This document shows, piece by piece, positions 11,101 to 21,296 of a stretch of DNA of 64,000 bases. Source of the DNA: Aureococcus anophagefferens (Eukaryota; Sar; Pelagophyceae; Pelagomonadales; Pelagomonadaceae); assembly GCF_000186865.1 (NCBI RefSeq), contig NW_008705585.1, forward strand, positions 16,195-80,194, written 5' to 3'. Each line of letters opens with the position of its first letter. The stretch's first letter is position 1. A program made the position numbers and the translations under genes. Below the pieces are notes generated by a model. It was not told where the DNA came from, did not search any database, and worked only from the letters and a program-made list of their open reading frames with translations.

Positions 11101-11415
11101 AGGAAGGACATCGACGAATACAAATCCGCGCTCGAGGCGACGGCGGGAGACTACACGTCGACGCTGGCCTCGAGCCTCCGCGGGGCCGCGCTCCTCCGCG
11201 AGGCGCCGCGCGCGCCGCCGACGGACGAGGCGGACGCGGCGGCGGTCGAGGCGCCGGCGCCCCCGGCGACGCGCGAGCCCTACCTCCACGTCGACATGGA
11301 CGAGTGCGCCGCGGACACGGAGTGGACGGGCGGCGACCCCGCCGACGTCATCGGCGCGACGCCGGCGGACGGCGGCCACGTCGACGGGGGCGGCTGCGGC
11401 TGCGCCGAGATCTAA
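8128..11415 (+). CDS. Cache-domain, Cys-rich, multi-pass membrane receptor-like protein, three exons
   Basis: Exons 8128-8465, 8545-9383 and 9578-11415 give 1004 residues. A signal peptide (MRALLFALLLAARLRAAACF) starts the protein. The extracellular part contains a Cache-like signature, YDPRLRAWYYEMADAYDGYT then WSGIYRDAT, typical of small-ligand sensor domains. A Cys-rich stretch follows (CPEGYYTSLAPGDYGSCQAC, CPLCAVGYYRDGG, CAACPATGF, CSVCEPGYYLDATRCAACG), like ephrin-receptor/GCC2-GCC3 repeats. From ~residue 480 there are about seven hydrophobic segments, then a charged cytoplasmic tail. I infer a surface sensor; the ligand and output are unknown. Both introns show TSDs: a 79-nt solo element and a family A introner that interrupts the Cys repeat. 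The ATG at 8128 is the only one near the signal peptide. Confidence 0.75.
8466..8544 (+). mobile_element. 79-nt intron with 8-bp TSD; solo introner-like element
   Basis: The donor-side TSD GTGGGTCG (8466-8473) is repeated exactly at 8545-8552 after the acceptor CCCTCGTAG. The element starts CAGCGTCGAGCG, resembling the first bases of family C (CAGCGTCC), but the interior is different. It was found only once in this window. GT-AG splicing restores ALGWVGDEN in frame. Confidence 0.75.
9384..9577 (+). mobile_element. introner, family A, 194-nt intron
   Basis: The TSD GCGGCTGC occurs at 9384-9391 and again at 9578-9585. Inverted ends are GGGCAGGACAAG and CTTGTCCTGCCC. The core GGACGAGCGATCATCTCTCG is in sense orientation. 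GC-AG splicing at the TSD restores RDGGCAACPATG. Slightly diverged from the 200-nt consensus. Confidence 0.9.
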
Positions 11416-11563
11416 GTTCCTTTATCTGGACAAGTATCTTGACAGGTGTCGTCACGCAGGCCTTCACGCAGCCTTCACGCGCGCTCGAAGGCTGCTTCGA
11501 GGTCGGCGGCGCAGCACTGTGCGCGCGTTGAAGATCACGCTTCGCCGAGCTGCTCAGCTCTTG

Positions 11564-12884
11564 ATGATGATGCGCTCCGCAATCATGCGCTCGGCGCTGT
11601 GCCTAGCGGTCGCGTCGGCGCTCGTGCAGCCGCGCGGCCCCGGCGTGCGGCCCCTGAAGAACGCCGGGGCCGCGCGGCCCCTGAAGACGCGCCGCGTCGA
11701 CGCGCCGCCGACGATCGTGAGCGCCAAGGGCGACCTCGAGGGCGACGCCAAGGTCGGCTCGAGCGGCTTCCGCCAGCTCGTGGGCTTCCGCGGCGCCGCG
11801 GACACGGAGGACGAGCCGCTCTGGAAGATCCGGGTCCAGCTCACGAAGCCCGGGACCTGGGTGCCCCTCATCTGGGGCGTCGCCTGCGGCGCGGCGGCGT
11901 CGGGCAACTACCGGTGGCCGCTGCTCGGCGGCGCGAGCCTCGCGGAGGGCGGCGAGGACCTGGCCAAGGCCCTGACGTGCATGGTCCTCAGCGGACCCTG
12001 CCTCACGGGCTTCTGCCAGACCATCAACGACTGGTACGACCGCGACCTCGACGCGATCAACGAGCCCTACCGGCCGATCCCGTCGGGCCCAGCGTCCTGT
12101 GGCCGTGACGATTTTCGAGAGCTTTTGACCGGGGAAACGATGAGAAATCGTCACCGTCATGCTTGGTAGGTCGGGCCGCATTACCGAGGAGGAGGTCTTC
12201 CAGCAGGTCTACGCCCTCTTGTTTGGCGGCCTGGCCCTCGCCTTTGGCTGCGACGCCTGGGCGGGCCACGACGTCCTGGGCAACCCGCTCAACTCCATCG
12301 GCCTCATCGCGTGCTTCGGCGCCGTCGTGTCCTACCTCTACTCGGCGCCGCCCTTCAAGCTCAAGGCCGAGGGCTGGCGCGGGTCCTTCGCGCTGGGCGC
12401 GTCCTACATCGCGCTGCCCTGGTGGTGCGGCCAGGCCATGTTCGGCGAGGTCGGCGCGGGCGCCGCGGGCGGCGAATTGACGCCCGACGTCGTCGTGCTG
12501 ACGGTGCTCTACTCCTTCGCGGGGCTGGGCATCGCCATCGTCAACGACTTCAAGTCCATCGAGGGCGACCGCGAGCTCGGCCTCAAGTCCCTGCCCGTGG
12601 CCTTCGGCATCGACGGCGCCAAGTACATCTGCGCGGGCATGATCGACGTCACGCAGATCTCGGTGGCGGCGTACCTCGCGTACATCGGCGAGACGACCTA
12701 CGCCTTGATCCTCGGCGGGCTCATCGCGCCCCAGATCTGGGCCCAGACCCAGTACCTCCTCAAGGACCCCGTCAAGTACGACGTCAAGTACCAGGGCACG
12801 GCCCAGCCGTTCCTCGTCTTCGGCATCCTCACGACCGCGCTCGCCGTTTCTCATCATGGAGGCGCGCTCGCGGGCCTCGCCTAG
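11564..12884 (+). CDS. CHLG: chlorophyll synthase (UbiA prenyltransferase), two exons
   Basis: Exons 11564-12081 and 12170-12884 give 410 residues. It attaches the phytyl or geranylgeranyl tail to chlorophyllide in the plastid, the last step of chlorophyll a synthesis. The leader MMMRSAIMRSALCLAVASAL is a stramenopile-type signal peptide with an ASA-like cleavage region before a transit peptide. Active-site motifs are NDWYDRDLDAINEPYRPIPS and, later, NDFKSIEGDRELGLKSLPVA. The C-terminal YDVKYQGTAQPFLVFGI is also characteristic of ChlG rather than other UbiA enzymes. A family C introner splits the most conserved motif; splicing restores IPSGRITEEEV exactly. Three ATGs in a row precede the leader (11564, 11567, 11570), and I took the first. 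Confidence 0.95.
12082..12169 (+). mobile_element. introner, family C, 88-nt GT-AG intron
   Basis: The TSD GTCGGGCC occurs at 12082-12089 and 12170-12177. The body begins CAGCGTCCTGTGGCCGTGAC and ends CACCGTCATGCTTGGTAG, with GTGACGATTTT and AAATCGTCAC as inverted ends. Splicing rebuilds the conserved ChlG motif IPSGR. The same TSD occurs in the GH3 gene at 56315-56400. Confidence 0.95.
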
Positions 12885-13034
12885 GGGCCGGGGCTGCTAA
12901 GGAGCCGGGCATGTTTCAAGCTACCTCTGGAACTCACTAGAGTCGATGCTTAGTCGGTTTTTGTTTTTTTCCGGGGGCGCGCGCGGCTCGCGCGGGGATG
13001 GGGGATCATAAAGGGGAGGTCGCGGCGGCGGATC

Positions 13035-15078
13035 CTAGTCCCGGACGACGATGGTGGACAGGTTGCCGTGCCAGATGGTCTGGTTGTGACAGCTCGGCCA
13101 GAACGTGAGGCGGTCGTAGACGTAGGGCACGTGCTTGTTGAGCGGGCTCGTGTAGTTGTAGAACTCGGAGTTGGAGAACTTGTGGGGCTGCGACTCCCAG
13201 AGGTCGAAGGGCAGCAGGTCGTCCTCGTGGTGGCCCGGGCACGTCGCGCCCAGATCGCAGGACGGCATGCCCATGCCCTCGACGCCCGTCCAGTTGCAGA
13301 CCGCGTGCGTGTCCGAGTCGAGCCCCGTGGTCACGTGCATGTAGCCCCAGGTCTCGTCGAGATGCTTGTCGCCCTGGGCGTTGAGCAGCCGCACGAGGTG
13401 CATGAAGCGCTCCGCGTTGCCGTGGAGCGGCCAGAACGTCGGGTCCTGCGGCGCCGCGGACGTGAACATCTCGCCCGGGTGGCCCACGTGGCAGAGGAAG
13501 TCCAGCACGTCGCGCCAGGTCATGCCGAACAGGTTCGGGTTCTTCCAGTTCGTGTTGATGTCGATGAGGCCGCTCTTGTTGAGCACGTCGTACGCGTCCG
13601 CGTCCGACGTCCCGACGATCTCCGCGGGGCACGAGCACGCGCAGTCCTCCCAGGCCGCGTCGCTGCTGCACGTCTCCGGGCAGCGCACGTAGCCCTGGCG
13701 CCACAGGAACTTGGACGCCAGGAGCATGCGGCTCCTCGAGCCCTGGCCGACGCCCATCCACGCGGACGCGTCCTTGGAAAACGGAGCGCCGCCGAGGCCC
13801 ATGTCGTGGGCCGTCTTCGTCGCCAGCGTCTTGTTGTCCGTCGAGTTCTTGAACCACCAGTGGCCCCCGATCATGATATGGATGGGCCCGTGGAGCTGGC
13901 CGTTGAGCTTCGACGTGAACGCGGCGATGGAGTCGAAGTTCTGGAGCGTGTCCGTGAAGACGGAGCAGCCCGCCAACGAATAGTCGTCGTACTTGACGCC
14001 CATGACCTGCTGGAAGCGCATGAGGTAGGGCGCGCTGTTCGTGTTCCAGGGGCTGCGGAGCAGCCCGTAGGGGTTCGTGATCGCCGAGAACTCGCGCGCC
14101 GCGGACTTCACCTTCGTGAACGCGAAGCGGCCCGCGTCGACGACGTGGCGGCCGTTGACGGGGCTCGGCGTGCCGAACCAGTCCTCGGAGAACAGTAAAC
14201 TCGAACTGAACTGGTCCGTCTCGTTGAGGGACGCGTCGATCGTGTAGTCCCAGTAGTGCGCGGCGACGCGCGCGTCGACGGCCTGCATGGCCGTCTCGAA
14301 CTGCCACGTGATGCCCACGTGGTGGTTCAGGAAGCCCGCGTCGTCGTGCCAGTGGTCGCACATCTTCGACGCCGCGCCGTAGAGGTGCTCCCGCACGAGC
14401 CACTCGGAGCCGCGGTACGCGGACCCGTAGAGCGTGCTGCCCCGTGGCCGTGTCCGTGTTGTAGATGACCTGGACGGCGCCGAGGTAGCGCTCGCGGTCC
14501 TCGGCCGTGAGCTCGCGGATCTCGCGGCGCACGTACTTGACGTGCACGGCGAAGCTGTAGGACAGCGACTCGCCCGTCGTCGACAAGAACGCGTTGAACG
14601 TGACGTACTCCTCGCCGACGGCGTCGAAGATGTGGCTCACGGACGCGCAGCCCGACGTCGCGTCGACGTAGGTGCCCAGGGTCCAGGTGCACGCCGGCGA
14701 CGCCGGCAGGTGGCTCAGGTCCGTGACCTCGAAGGTCGTGGGCTGGTGCACCTCGACGAGGTACTTGTACGGGTACAAGCCGTCGCCCGTCTGGCGGCCG
14801 GCCTTGCGCTCGTAGGCGTTGGACACGCTGATGTTCACGCGCGCGGGCAGGCTCGTCGCCGTCGACGTCGTCGACGTCGCGTCGAGGGCCGCCGCGGCGG
14901 GCCGGCCCAGCAGCCGGGGGCCGCCGGCGACGGCCGCGGCCGCGGCGAAGACCAGGGCCGCGGCGCACGCCGCGCGGGTCCGGCCCGGCGACCGCGCGGG
15001 GGCGTCGGCCTCGGCGACGGCGGGCCGCACGGCGTCGTCGTCGGCGAAGGCGATCGGGGCGCCGGCGCCGTAGGACAT
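13035..15078 (-). CDS. tyrosinase-like type-3 copper protein, membrane-anchored (one-base frameshift)
   Basis: Start ATG 15078, stop at 13035, about 680 residues once one base is removed. A hydrophobic helix (ACAAALVFAAAAAVAGG) after a short cytoplasmic N-terminus suggests a type II membrane or secreted protein. Copper-site motifs: CuA region MCDHWHDDAGFLNHHVGITW, and CuB region LHGPIHIMIGG with DPTFWPLHGNAERF. Family enzymes oxidise phenols to quinones. Paired cysteines (CPETCSSDAAWEDCACSC) suggest an oxidising compartment. The frame shifts at the CCCC run 14440-14443 (GGGG on the coding strand): dropping one G joins NTDTATG to STLYGSAYRGSEW. I regard this as an assembly error, but a recent pseudogene is possible. 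Confidence 0.8.
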
Positions 15079-15428
15079 GGCGGGGCGGCGCGCGCCTCCG
15101 CGCGGCTCCACCCGGTGCGAGTCCGGCGAGCGCGTCGCTCCCGGCGTGGCGGCGCGGCCTCTCCCGGACGAGGCGGCGGCGGCGGCGGACGGCGCACCGA
15201 GCCCCACGCGGCCCGTGCGACGAGGGCTGCCGGGCGTCGCGATTCGAGTACGACGTCGATGTATGCGAATGATGGGGCAGCCGCAGATGAGATATGTATG
15301 GTGTGGATACCGATCGTGCAGCTCCGCAAACCTTGCACTCGTGTCGACTGGCGCGCCGCCCGTCAACTCCGCGTCGCACACCAGTCACCAGACACCGCAA
15401 AACTTAGCTTCTTGCGGCGCCCGCGCAC
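15079..15428. other. 350-bp intergenic region with lower GC
   Basis: Lies between the tyrosinase start and the end of the next minus-strand gene. Bases 15240-15415 are visibly richer in A/T than their surroundings and probably hold the tyrosinase promoter and 5' leader. No gene or repeat was recognised. Confidence 0.4.
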
Positions 15429-15576
15429 CTAGCGCTTCGACGCCCGGCCGAGGGCGAAGGCGACGCCGAGCGCGACCGCGGCCGCCGCCGCGACGGCGCC
15501 CCGCGCGGCGCGCGGCCCGCCGCCGAGCCCGAGGACCGCGGCCTCGGCGTCCGCGAGCTCCGCGAGCTTGGCCTCG
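15429..15576 (-). CDS. C-terminal end of a tail-anchored protein, truncated by the gap
   Basis: Only the last 48 codons are visible before the run of N. They read AKLAELADAEAAVLGLGG, then a single hydrophobic helix (AVAAAAAVALGVAFALG) and a short basic end RASKR followed by TAG. This is a tail-anchored layout, as in many ER, mitochondrial or peroxisomal membrane proteins. The remainder lies in or beyond the gap, so the family cannot be named. Confidence 0.5.
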
Positions 15577-15960
15577 NNNNNNNNNNNNNNNNNNNNNNNN
15601 NNNNNNNNNNNNNNNNNNNNNNNNNNNNNNNNNNNNNNNNNNNNNNNNNNNNNNNNNNNNNNNNNNNNNNNNNNNNNNNNNNNNNNNNNNNNNNNNNNNN
15701 NNNNNNNNNNNNNNNNNNNNNNNNNNNNNNNNNNNNNNNNNNNNNNNNNNNNNNNNNNNNNNNNNNNNNNNNNNNNNNNNNNNNNNNNNNNNNNNNNNNN
15801 NNNNNNNNNNNNNNNNNNNNNNNNNNNNNNNNNNNNNNNNNNNNNNNNNNNNNNNNNNNNNNNNNNNNNNNNNNNNNNNNNNNNNNNNNNNNNNNNNNNN
15901 NNNNNNNNNNNNNNNNNNNNNNNNNNNNNNNNNNNNNNNNNNNNNNNNNNNNNNNNNNGN
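15577..15960. other. assembly gap (run of N with one G)
   Basis: Unresolved bases, broken only by a G at 15959. The flanks are GC-rich. On the right, GTGGGTGGGTGGGCGC recurs near 16347-16361, so a repeat may have caused the gap. Confidence 0.95.
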
Positions 15961-17681
15961 ACAAAAGATCCGACGGCATCCCCCAGTGGGTGGGTGGGCG
16001 CGGAAGGTCGGGTTTTAAAAAAGCGACGTGTACTTAAAGGGTACTTGTAACGCGCGCGCGCGCGCGCGCGGAGGCCGCGCGCGTCCAGCGTCCCGCGCCG
16101 CGCCAGGAGCCGGGAGGAGGTGCCATGGGCCACGGCGGTGTCCTCGTCGAGTCGGGCCGCGCCCGGCTTTCGTCGGCTGACCCGCGGCTGCACGGTGGCG
16201 GCTCCTGCAGCGGCACCGGCGACTCCCGGTCGAACTGCGGCGCCGCGCGGTCCCGCGCGCGCGGTGTGGCAATTCAGCGATAACCAGCGGCGCGCGACGC
16301 GGCAACTTGAAGGCAACCAACGAAAAAGGAGCTCGCTGATTGGCCGGGAGGTGGGTGGGTGGGCGCCGGTCGCCGGCACCAAAAATCCGGCATGCCGTCG
16401 GGTATTGTTTTTTAGGTAGCCTCCTGGCGCAGGGCAAACGAAGCGACCTTGAAGGCTTCGTCACCTCGCCGTAGCGCCCGGCAGCGCGGACGCACGCGTC
16501 GGGGGCCGACGCGACGACCGCGCTGTCGCCGCGGGGCCGCGCCTGCGTCGCCCGGCAGTTTGCGCGCGACTACGCCGCCGTCGAGCGCCTCGCCGCCGGC
16601 GTCGGCGACCTCGCGGACGTCACGGCGGCGAGGTTGAGGCGGCGCGGTCGGGGGGGCATCGCCGCCGTCGATCGGTCGGCGAGCCGGGGCCTCTTGGGGG
16701 GATATGGGCGGCGCGTGTGAGGCCCGAGCGCGCGCCAAAGGAGGTCAAAGGCCTCGCCAAGCCGGCGCGATCGCACCTCGATTGGTTTTGCCTCAAAATT
16801 CCTCACTTGAGCCTACCTAGGTAGTTGAGGCCTCGCTAAGAGGCGGCCCCGATGGAGAGTTTGAGTAAATTTGCCGTGCGCCTCGAAGACGCGAGCCGCC
16901 CCGCCCGCTTCATCCTTGTAGTGCCGCCCCGCGTCCCGACATGGTGACCAACACCTTCTCCCTCTTCATACCTCGCCCAAAAACTCGAGCGCTCGCGACG
17001 GTTCGGCCACTTTTGACCTACGACATGGACACTCTATGGTCCAAGCAATCAAAGCACGACGCATATTGAACCTTGTGAAGCCTAACCCCCCCCGAGTAAA
17101 CGAGCGCCGCTCCCTTACGAGTCCCGGACGGAGCGGCCCTTGACGAGCGGGGACCGCGTCGGGCTCGCCCGGTCGTCGTCGGTCGGGTCGCCGTCGTCGG
17201 CCGGCGGGAGGTCGGGTGGCACCGAGAGGTCCGCACCGCCGGCTGGAGGAAATTTCACTTGAGAAGATCTTGAGAAGGCGGAGTAAATTTGCCTTGACGC
17301 GTCTCTAAACGTAGGGGGCCCGGGTTCGCGGGCGCATCCGCGGACGCGATCGTCGACGGTCTGCCGCCGCGCGCTCGCGTCCATGCTCCGGGACCGCCCG
17401 CCCAACGTAAGACGGTACTGGGGACGGGCCTGGGATCAGAGGCGAGTCAGTTTCGAGGTTTCTGGTGGTCTCGAGGGGCGTCTGGAGGCCTCGGTTCAGC
17501 GATCGGACACATTTCGCGATCGGACACATTTCGCCACAAGGATTTCGAGGGTGGTCGAAACTCAACGCGGCGCGCCCCCGGTGCCTCGCCACGTCCGCCC
17601 CTGAACGCGTTGCCGCCCCGTGCCGCGTCAGGGACTGCGAACACCCCGCCCTGAACGCCCGGGAGCGCCCCCTCTTTAATC
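15961..17681. other. 1.7-kb gene-poor region with simple repeats and lower-GC patches
   Basis: Contains a CG dinucleotide tract (16050-16071), G-rich GGTGGGTGGGTGGGCGC near 16350, and A/T-richer DNA at 16780-17090 and 17240-17560. An open stretch on the plus strand at 16501-16640 encodes SPRGRACVARQFARDYAAVE and continues plausibly, but has no start or gene context and may be an exon relic. The region ends at the promoter of the anoctamin gene. No convincing complete gene was seen. Confidence 0.5.
17505..17536 (+). repeat. short direct repeat
   Basis: GATCGGACACATTTCGC occurs twice in tandem upstream of the anoctamin gene. It may be a promoter element or simple duplication. Confidence 0.6.
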
Positions 17682-20600
17682 ATGGGCGCCTCCTCGTCCA
17701 AGGACCTCGACGAGCCCCTCATCGGCTACAAGATGCCGTCGGACCGGTCCCGCGTGCGGTCCATGCGGTCCTACCTCCCCCCCGGCTCCACGGGCCCGTC
17801 CTTCGACCCGGGCTTCGACGGCTACGACTTCCTCATCATCTTCGCGCGGCCCGGCCACGTCGTCGACGGGTCCTCCGACGCCGCGCGCGCGAGTTGGAAG
17901 TTCGCCGAGGACGTCTGGTTCCGCGCGACGCCCGGCGACGAGGAGGACAAGGAGGCCGGCGTCGCGAAACTGCGGTCCGCCTGGCGGGAGCGCTTCCGCG
18001 TCGACGACGTGCGGCCCGACGACACGATCCCGCTCGACGCGTTCCGCGACCTCGCGCGCGAGCTCGCCGTCGAGATCCTGTCCGGGGGCGCGCAGGGCCT
18101 GCAGGTCCGCGCGGAGATCTCGGCCTGCGGCACGCGCGTCTACTGCCTCGCGCGCGCGCGCGCCAAGGCGCTCGAGCGCGCCGCGTCCAAGTACAAGTAC
18201 AAGCTGCGCTTCAAGAAGGAGGTCGACCCGGGCCGCGCGTTCTGGCTCAAGTTCGGGAGCCACGACGAGGGCCTGGGCAAGTTCCCGGAGCTCGACGAGG
18301 ACGGGCGGCTCTACGACAAGCCCGCGGCGAACGAGCTCCTCGAGGACCTGTACCACGCCGGGCAGGAAACGAGTGATTCAATATCGCTTCAACATGAGTG
18401 TTCCGCGCGCGCGCGTTCCGGCAAAAGCATCCACGCGTCGAAAGCGCTCCCAGAGATGATCGCTCGTCCAAAAATTAGCCGAAGCGAGCGGAAAACGATC
18501 GAGATAGGAGCCTCCAAAGTTGGGGTTTCGCACTCTTTTCCTGCCCAGGTACCACGCGGGGAAGATCGGCCCGGGCGACATGGCCGTCTTCGACGGCGAC
18601 GAGCCCGGGCCGCGCCACTGGAGCCGCCGCGTCCACGTGCTGGAGCGCGTCGCCGACGGCGTGCCCGTGACCAACGCGTACCCGGCGTTCGCGTCCTGGG
18701 AGAACAAACCCGCGCACCGCCACCTCTTCGAGACGTACGCGACCGCGCGGGGCCCGTCGCTCTTCCTGCCCAAGGACCGGCTGCTGCTGACGAAGCGGCT
18801 CCTCGACGAGCGGCTGCTGTTGGACGTCCTCGTGGAGCAGGGCCTCGTGCCCGCGTGCTTCCCGCTCCACGCGGCGTCCGAGGGCGACGGCGTCCGGCTC
18901 CGCGACTTCCAGGACGCCTGGGTCTACTGGTGGGCCTGCGACCGGGACCTCGCGGGGTCGCCCAAGGTCTCGGGCGTCGGCTACGAGTCGGGCACCGCCT
19001 GCGCGTACCTGTCGCGGCCCTGGGCGCAGCCGCTGCGCCTCGCGCGCGCCTACTTTGGCGAGAAGGTCGCGCTCTACTTCGCCTGGGCGGGCTACTACGG
19101 GTTGTGCCTGCGCACGCCCTGCGTCGTCTGCGCCGCCGGCGCGGCGATCGGCTACACCTACGGCGACGTGGGCGAGCTCGGCGAGCGATTGGGCCTCGCG
19201 GTCTTCATGGTCGCCTGGTCCGCGTCCTACGTCGAGGGCTGGGCCCTGGAGCAGACGCTCGTCTCGCTCAAGTGGGGCACCTACGGCCACGGCGAGCGGG
19301 AGATCTTCCGCCCGGAGTTCGAGGGCGACCCGGCGGAGCCCCGGAAGCTGTCACCGATCACGAACCACCGCGAGACCTGGTACCCGGAGTCGAAGCGGGA
19401 GGCGACGAAGCTCGGCAACGCCGTCGTCCTCTTCGGCGCCGTCGTGCTGCTGCTGTGCTGCGTCGCGGGCGTCTTCGCGGCCGAGTTCGAGCTCGTCGAG
19501 CGGGGGCTTGACGTACGTCGCGTACCTCGCGAACCCGGCGCTCGCGTTCCTCATCCAGGTCGCGTCGCGCTCCTACGCGGGCCTCGCGACGCGGCTCAAC
19601 GACGCGGAGAACTACGCGACGGAGTCGGACTACGTCGACCACCTCATCGCGAAGAAATTCGCGTTCGAGGTCATGAACAACTACGCGGCGCTCGCGTTCA
19701 CGCTCTTCGGCAAGTTCGGCTACCTCGACTGCGTCGGCCCGTCCGCGCCGGGCTGCGTGCGCGACGCGCGGGCGCTCATGCTCACGATCTTCTTCGCGCG
19801 CTACGTCGCGTGCCTCTACGAGACGTTCTTCGGCGACGTCGAGGACGAGGACGCGGCGGGCGCGCCGCCCGTCGCGGCCGAGGTCCTGGCGCGCCAGCCC
19901 GACGAGGGCAACTTCGACGACTACGAGGCCATCGTGCTGCAGATGGGCCTCGTCGTCAACTTCTCCATCGTGCTCTTCATCGTGCCGCCGCTGGCGGCCG
20001 TCGAGGTGCTCTTCCAGCTGCGGGCGGACGCGTTCCGGCTGTGCCGGCGCGCGCGGCGGCCCGTGCCGAGGCGCGCGGAGACGGTGGGCGCCTGGAGCGA
20101 CCTGATGCGGGCCTCGGGCTTCTTCGCCATCTTCGTCAACGCGGGCGTCGTCGTCTTCGCGACGGAGGAGGCGCAGCGCGCGCTCTCGTCCAACCAGCGC
20201 ATCCTCGCGTTCCTGGCCCTCGTCCAGGCGCTGGGCATGGTGCGCGTCGTCGTGCCGCTCGTGGCGTCGTCGGAGGACGTCGCGTCGGACATCCTCCGGC
20301 GCAACGCGCACGTCGTCCGCCGCCACACGCGGCCCGTCTTCGCGGACGACGACGACGACGACGGCTCCGGCGGCGGCGCCGAGGACCGCAAGGACGACGA
20401 CCGCAAGGTCGGCAACGTCGACCGCGCCGCGGCGCTGCGGGGGGACGCGGCGCTGACGGCGGAGGGCGCGCGGCGCCTCGCGTACCTCGAGGCGCGGAAG
20501 GCGAATCTGCAGATGGACCTGCGCATGGAGCGGCAGAAGTACAAGCGCTACCTCGAGGCCGAGGACTTCCGCGAGGACTGCGGCGTGTCCTACTCGAAGC

Positions 20601-21247
20601 GCACGCCGGACCTCGCGCTGGGCATGGTCACGCTCGTCATCCTCGAGGCGCACGACGTCGGCACGCGCGAGAAGCCCGTCGCCGCCAGGGACGTCAAGGC
20701 CGTCGTCGCCGTGCGCGACCTGCGGCGCATGCGGACCGCGGAATACGAGGGCTCCGTCGGGCCGGGGGCGCTCTTCTCGCGCGCGGCGCGCGCGCGCCCG
20801 GCGGCCGGCGGCCGCGCGGCGGGCCGCGACCTCGTCTTCAACCAGACCTTCTCGCTCGCGCCCATCAAGTCCATCCACGCGTCGCTCGTCGTGGAACTCA
20901 CGGACACGCGGCGCAAGGTCAAGCTCGCGACCACGGCCATCGCGCTCTCGGACCTCGACCACCAGCGGAACGAGTCGCTCACGCTCGCGATGGCGCGGAC
21001 CGGCGACGCGCGCGACGCGCCGCCGGGCGAGGCCAAGCCCATCCTCTACGTCAAGGTCAAGTTCATGTACTCCCGGCTGCTGCCCATCCGCCACGCGATC
21101 TACGGCATGCTCGAGCACGAGCGCCGCCTCGACACCGACATCTCGAACCTGCGCTACAACAAGCCCGCGGAGCACGCCTGGGACTGGCCCGAGGACGAAG
21201 CCGCGAAGCGGCGGCCCAACGTCGACCCGAACATCGACCTCGTCTAA
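17682..21247 (+). CDS. anoctamin/TMEM16-like protein with C-terminal C2 domain, two exons (one-base frameshift)
   Basis: Exons 17682-18349 and 18549-21247 give about 1121 residues after removing one base. Anoctamins are calcium-activated chloride channels or lipid scramblases. Diagnostic blocks: YFGEKVALYFAWAGYYGLCL, EGWALEQTLVSLKWGTYG, ENYATESDYVDHLIAKKFAF and EVMNNYAALAFTLFGKFG. Later transmembrane segments follow (VNFSIVLFIVPPLAAVEVLF; ALVQALGMVRVVVPLVASS). After the membrane part, residues ~960-1080 look like a C2 domain (LVILEAHDVGTREKPVAARD; LVFNQTFSLAPIKSIHASLV). The N-terminus MGASSSK is a good N-myristoylation signal. The frame breaks at the G5 run 19502-19506; four Gs give VERGLTYVAYLANP. 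A family A introner lies in the N-terminal domain; splicing restores EDLYHAGKIGPGD. Confidence 0.8.
18350..18548 (-). mobile_element. introner, family A, reverse orientation, 199-nt GT-AG intron
   Basis: The TSD GTACCACG occurs at 18350-18357 and 18549-18556. Inverted ends are CGGGCAGGAAA and TTTTCCTGCCCAG. The core is antisense to the gene (CGATCGCTC... pattern GATCGCTCGTCCAAAAATTA). It shows that a family A element is accepted as an intron in either orientation. Confidence 0.92.
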
Positions 21248-21296
21248 GCGTATGAGACGCAGGCTTGCTTGAAGGGGGGGAAGGGAAGGGGAGTTT

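Noticed and set aside
16050..16071. CG-dinucleotide tract as an origin or regulatory site
   Set aside because: Simple repeat; similar CGCGCG tracts occur inside the introners and elsewhere, with no specific signal.
16501..16700. Short plus-strand stretch resembling coding sequence
   Set aside because: Reads plausibly for about 45 codons but lacks start, splice context and family; noted only as a possible exon relic.
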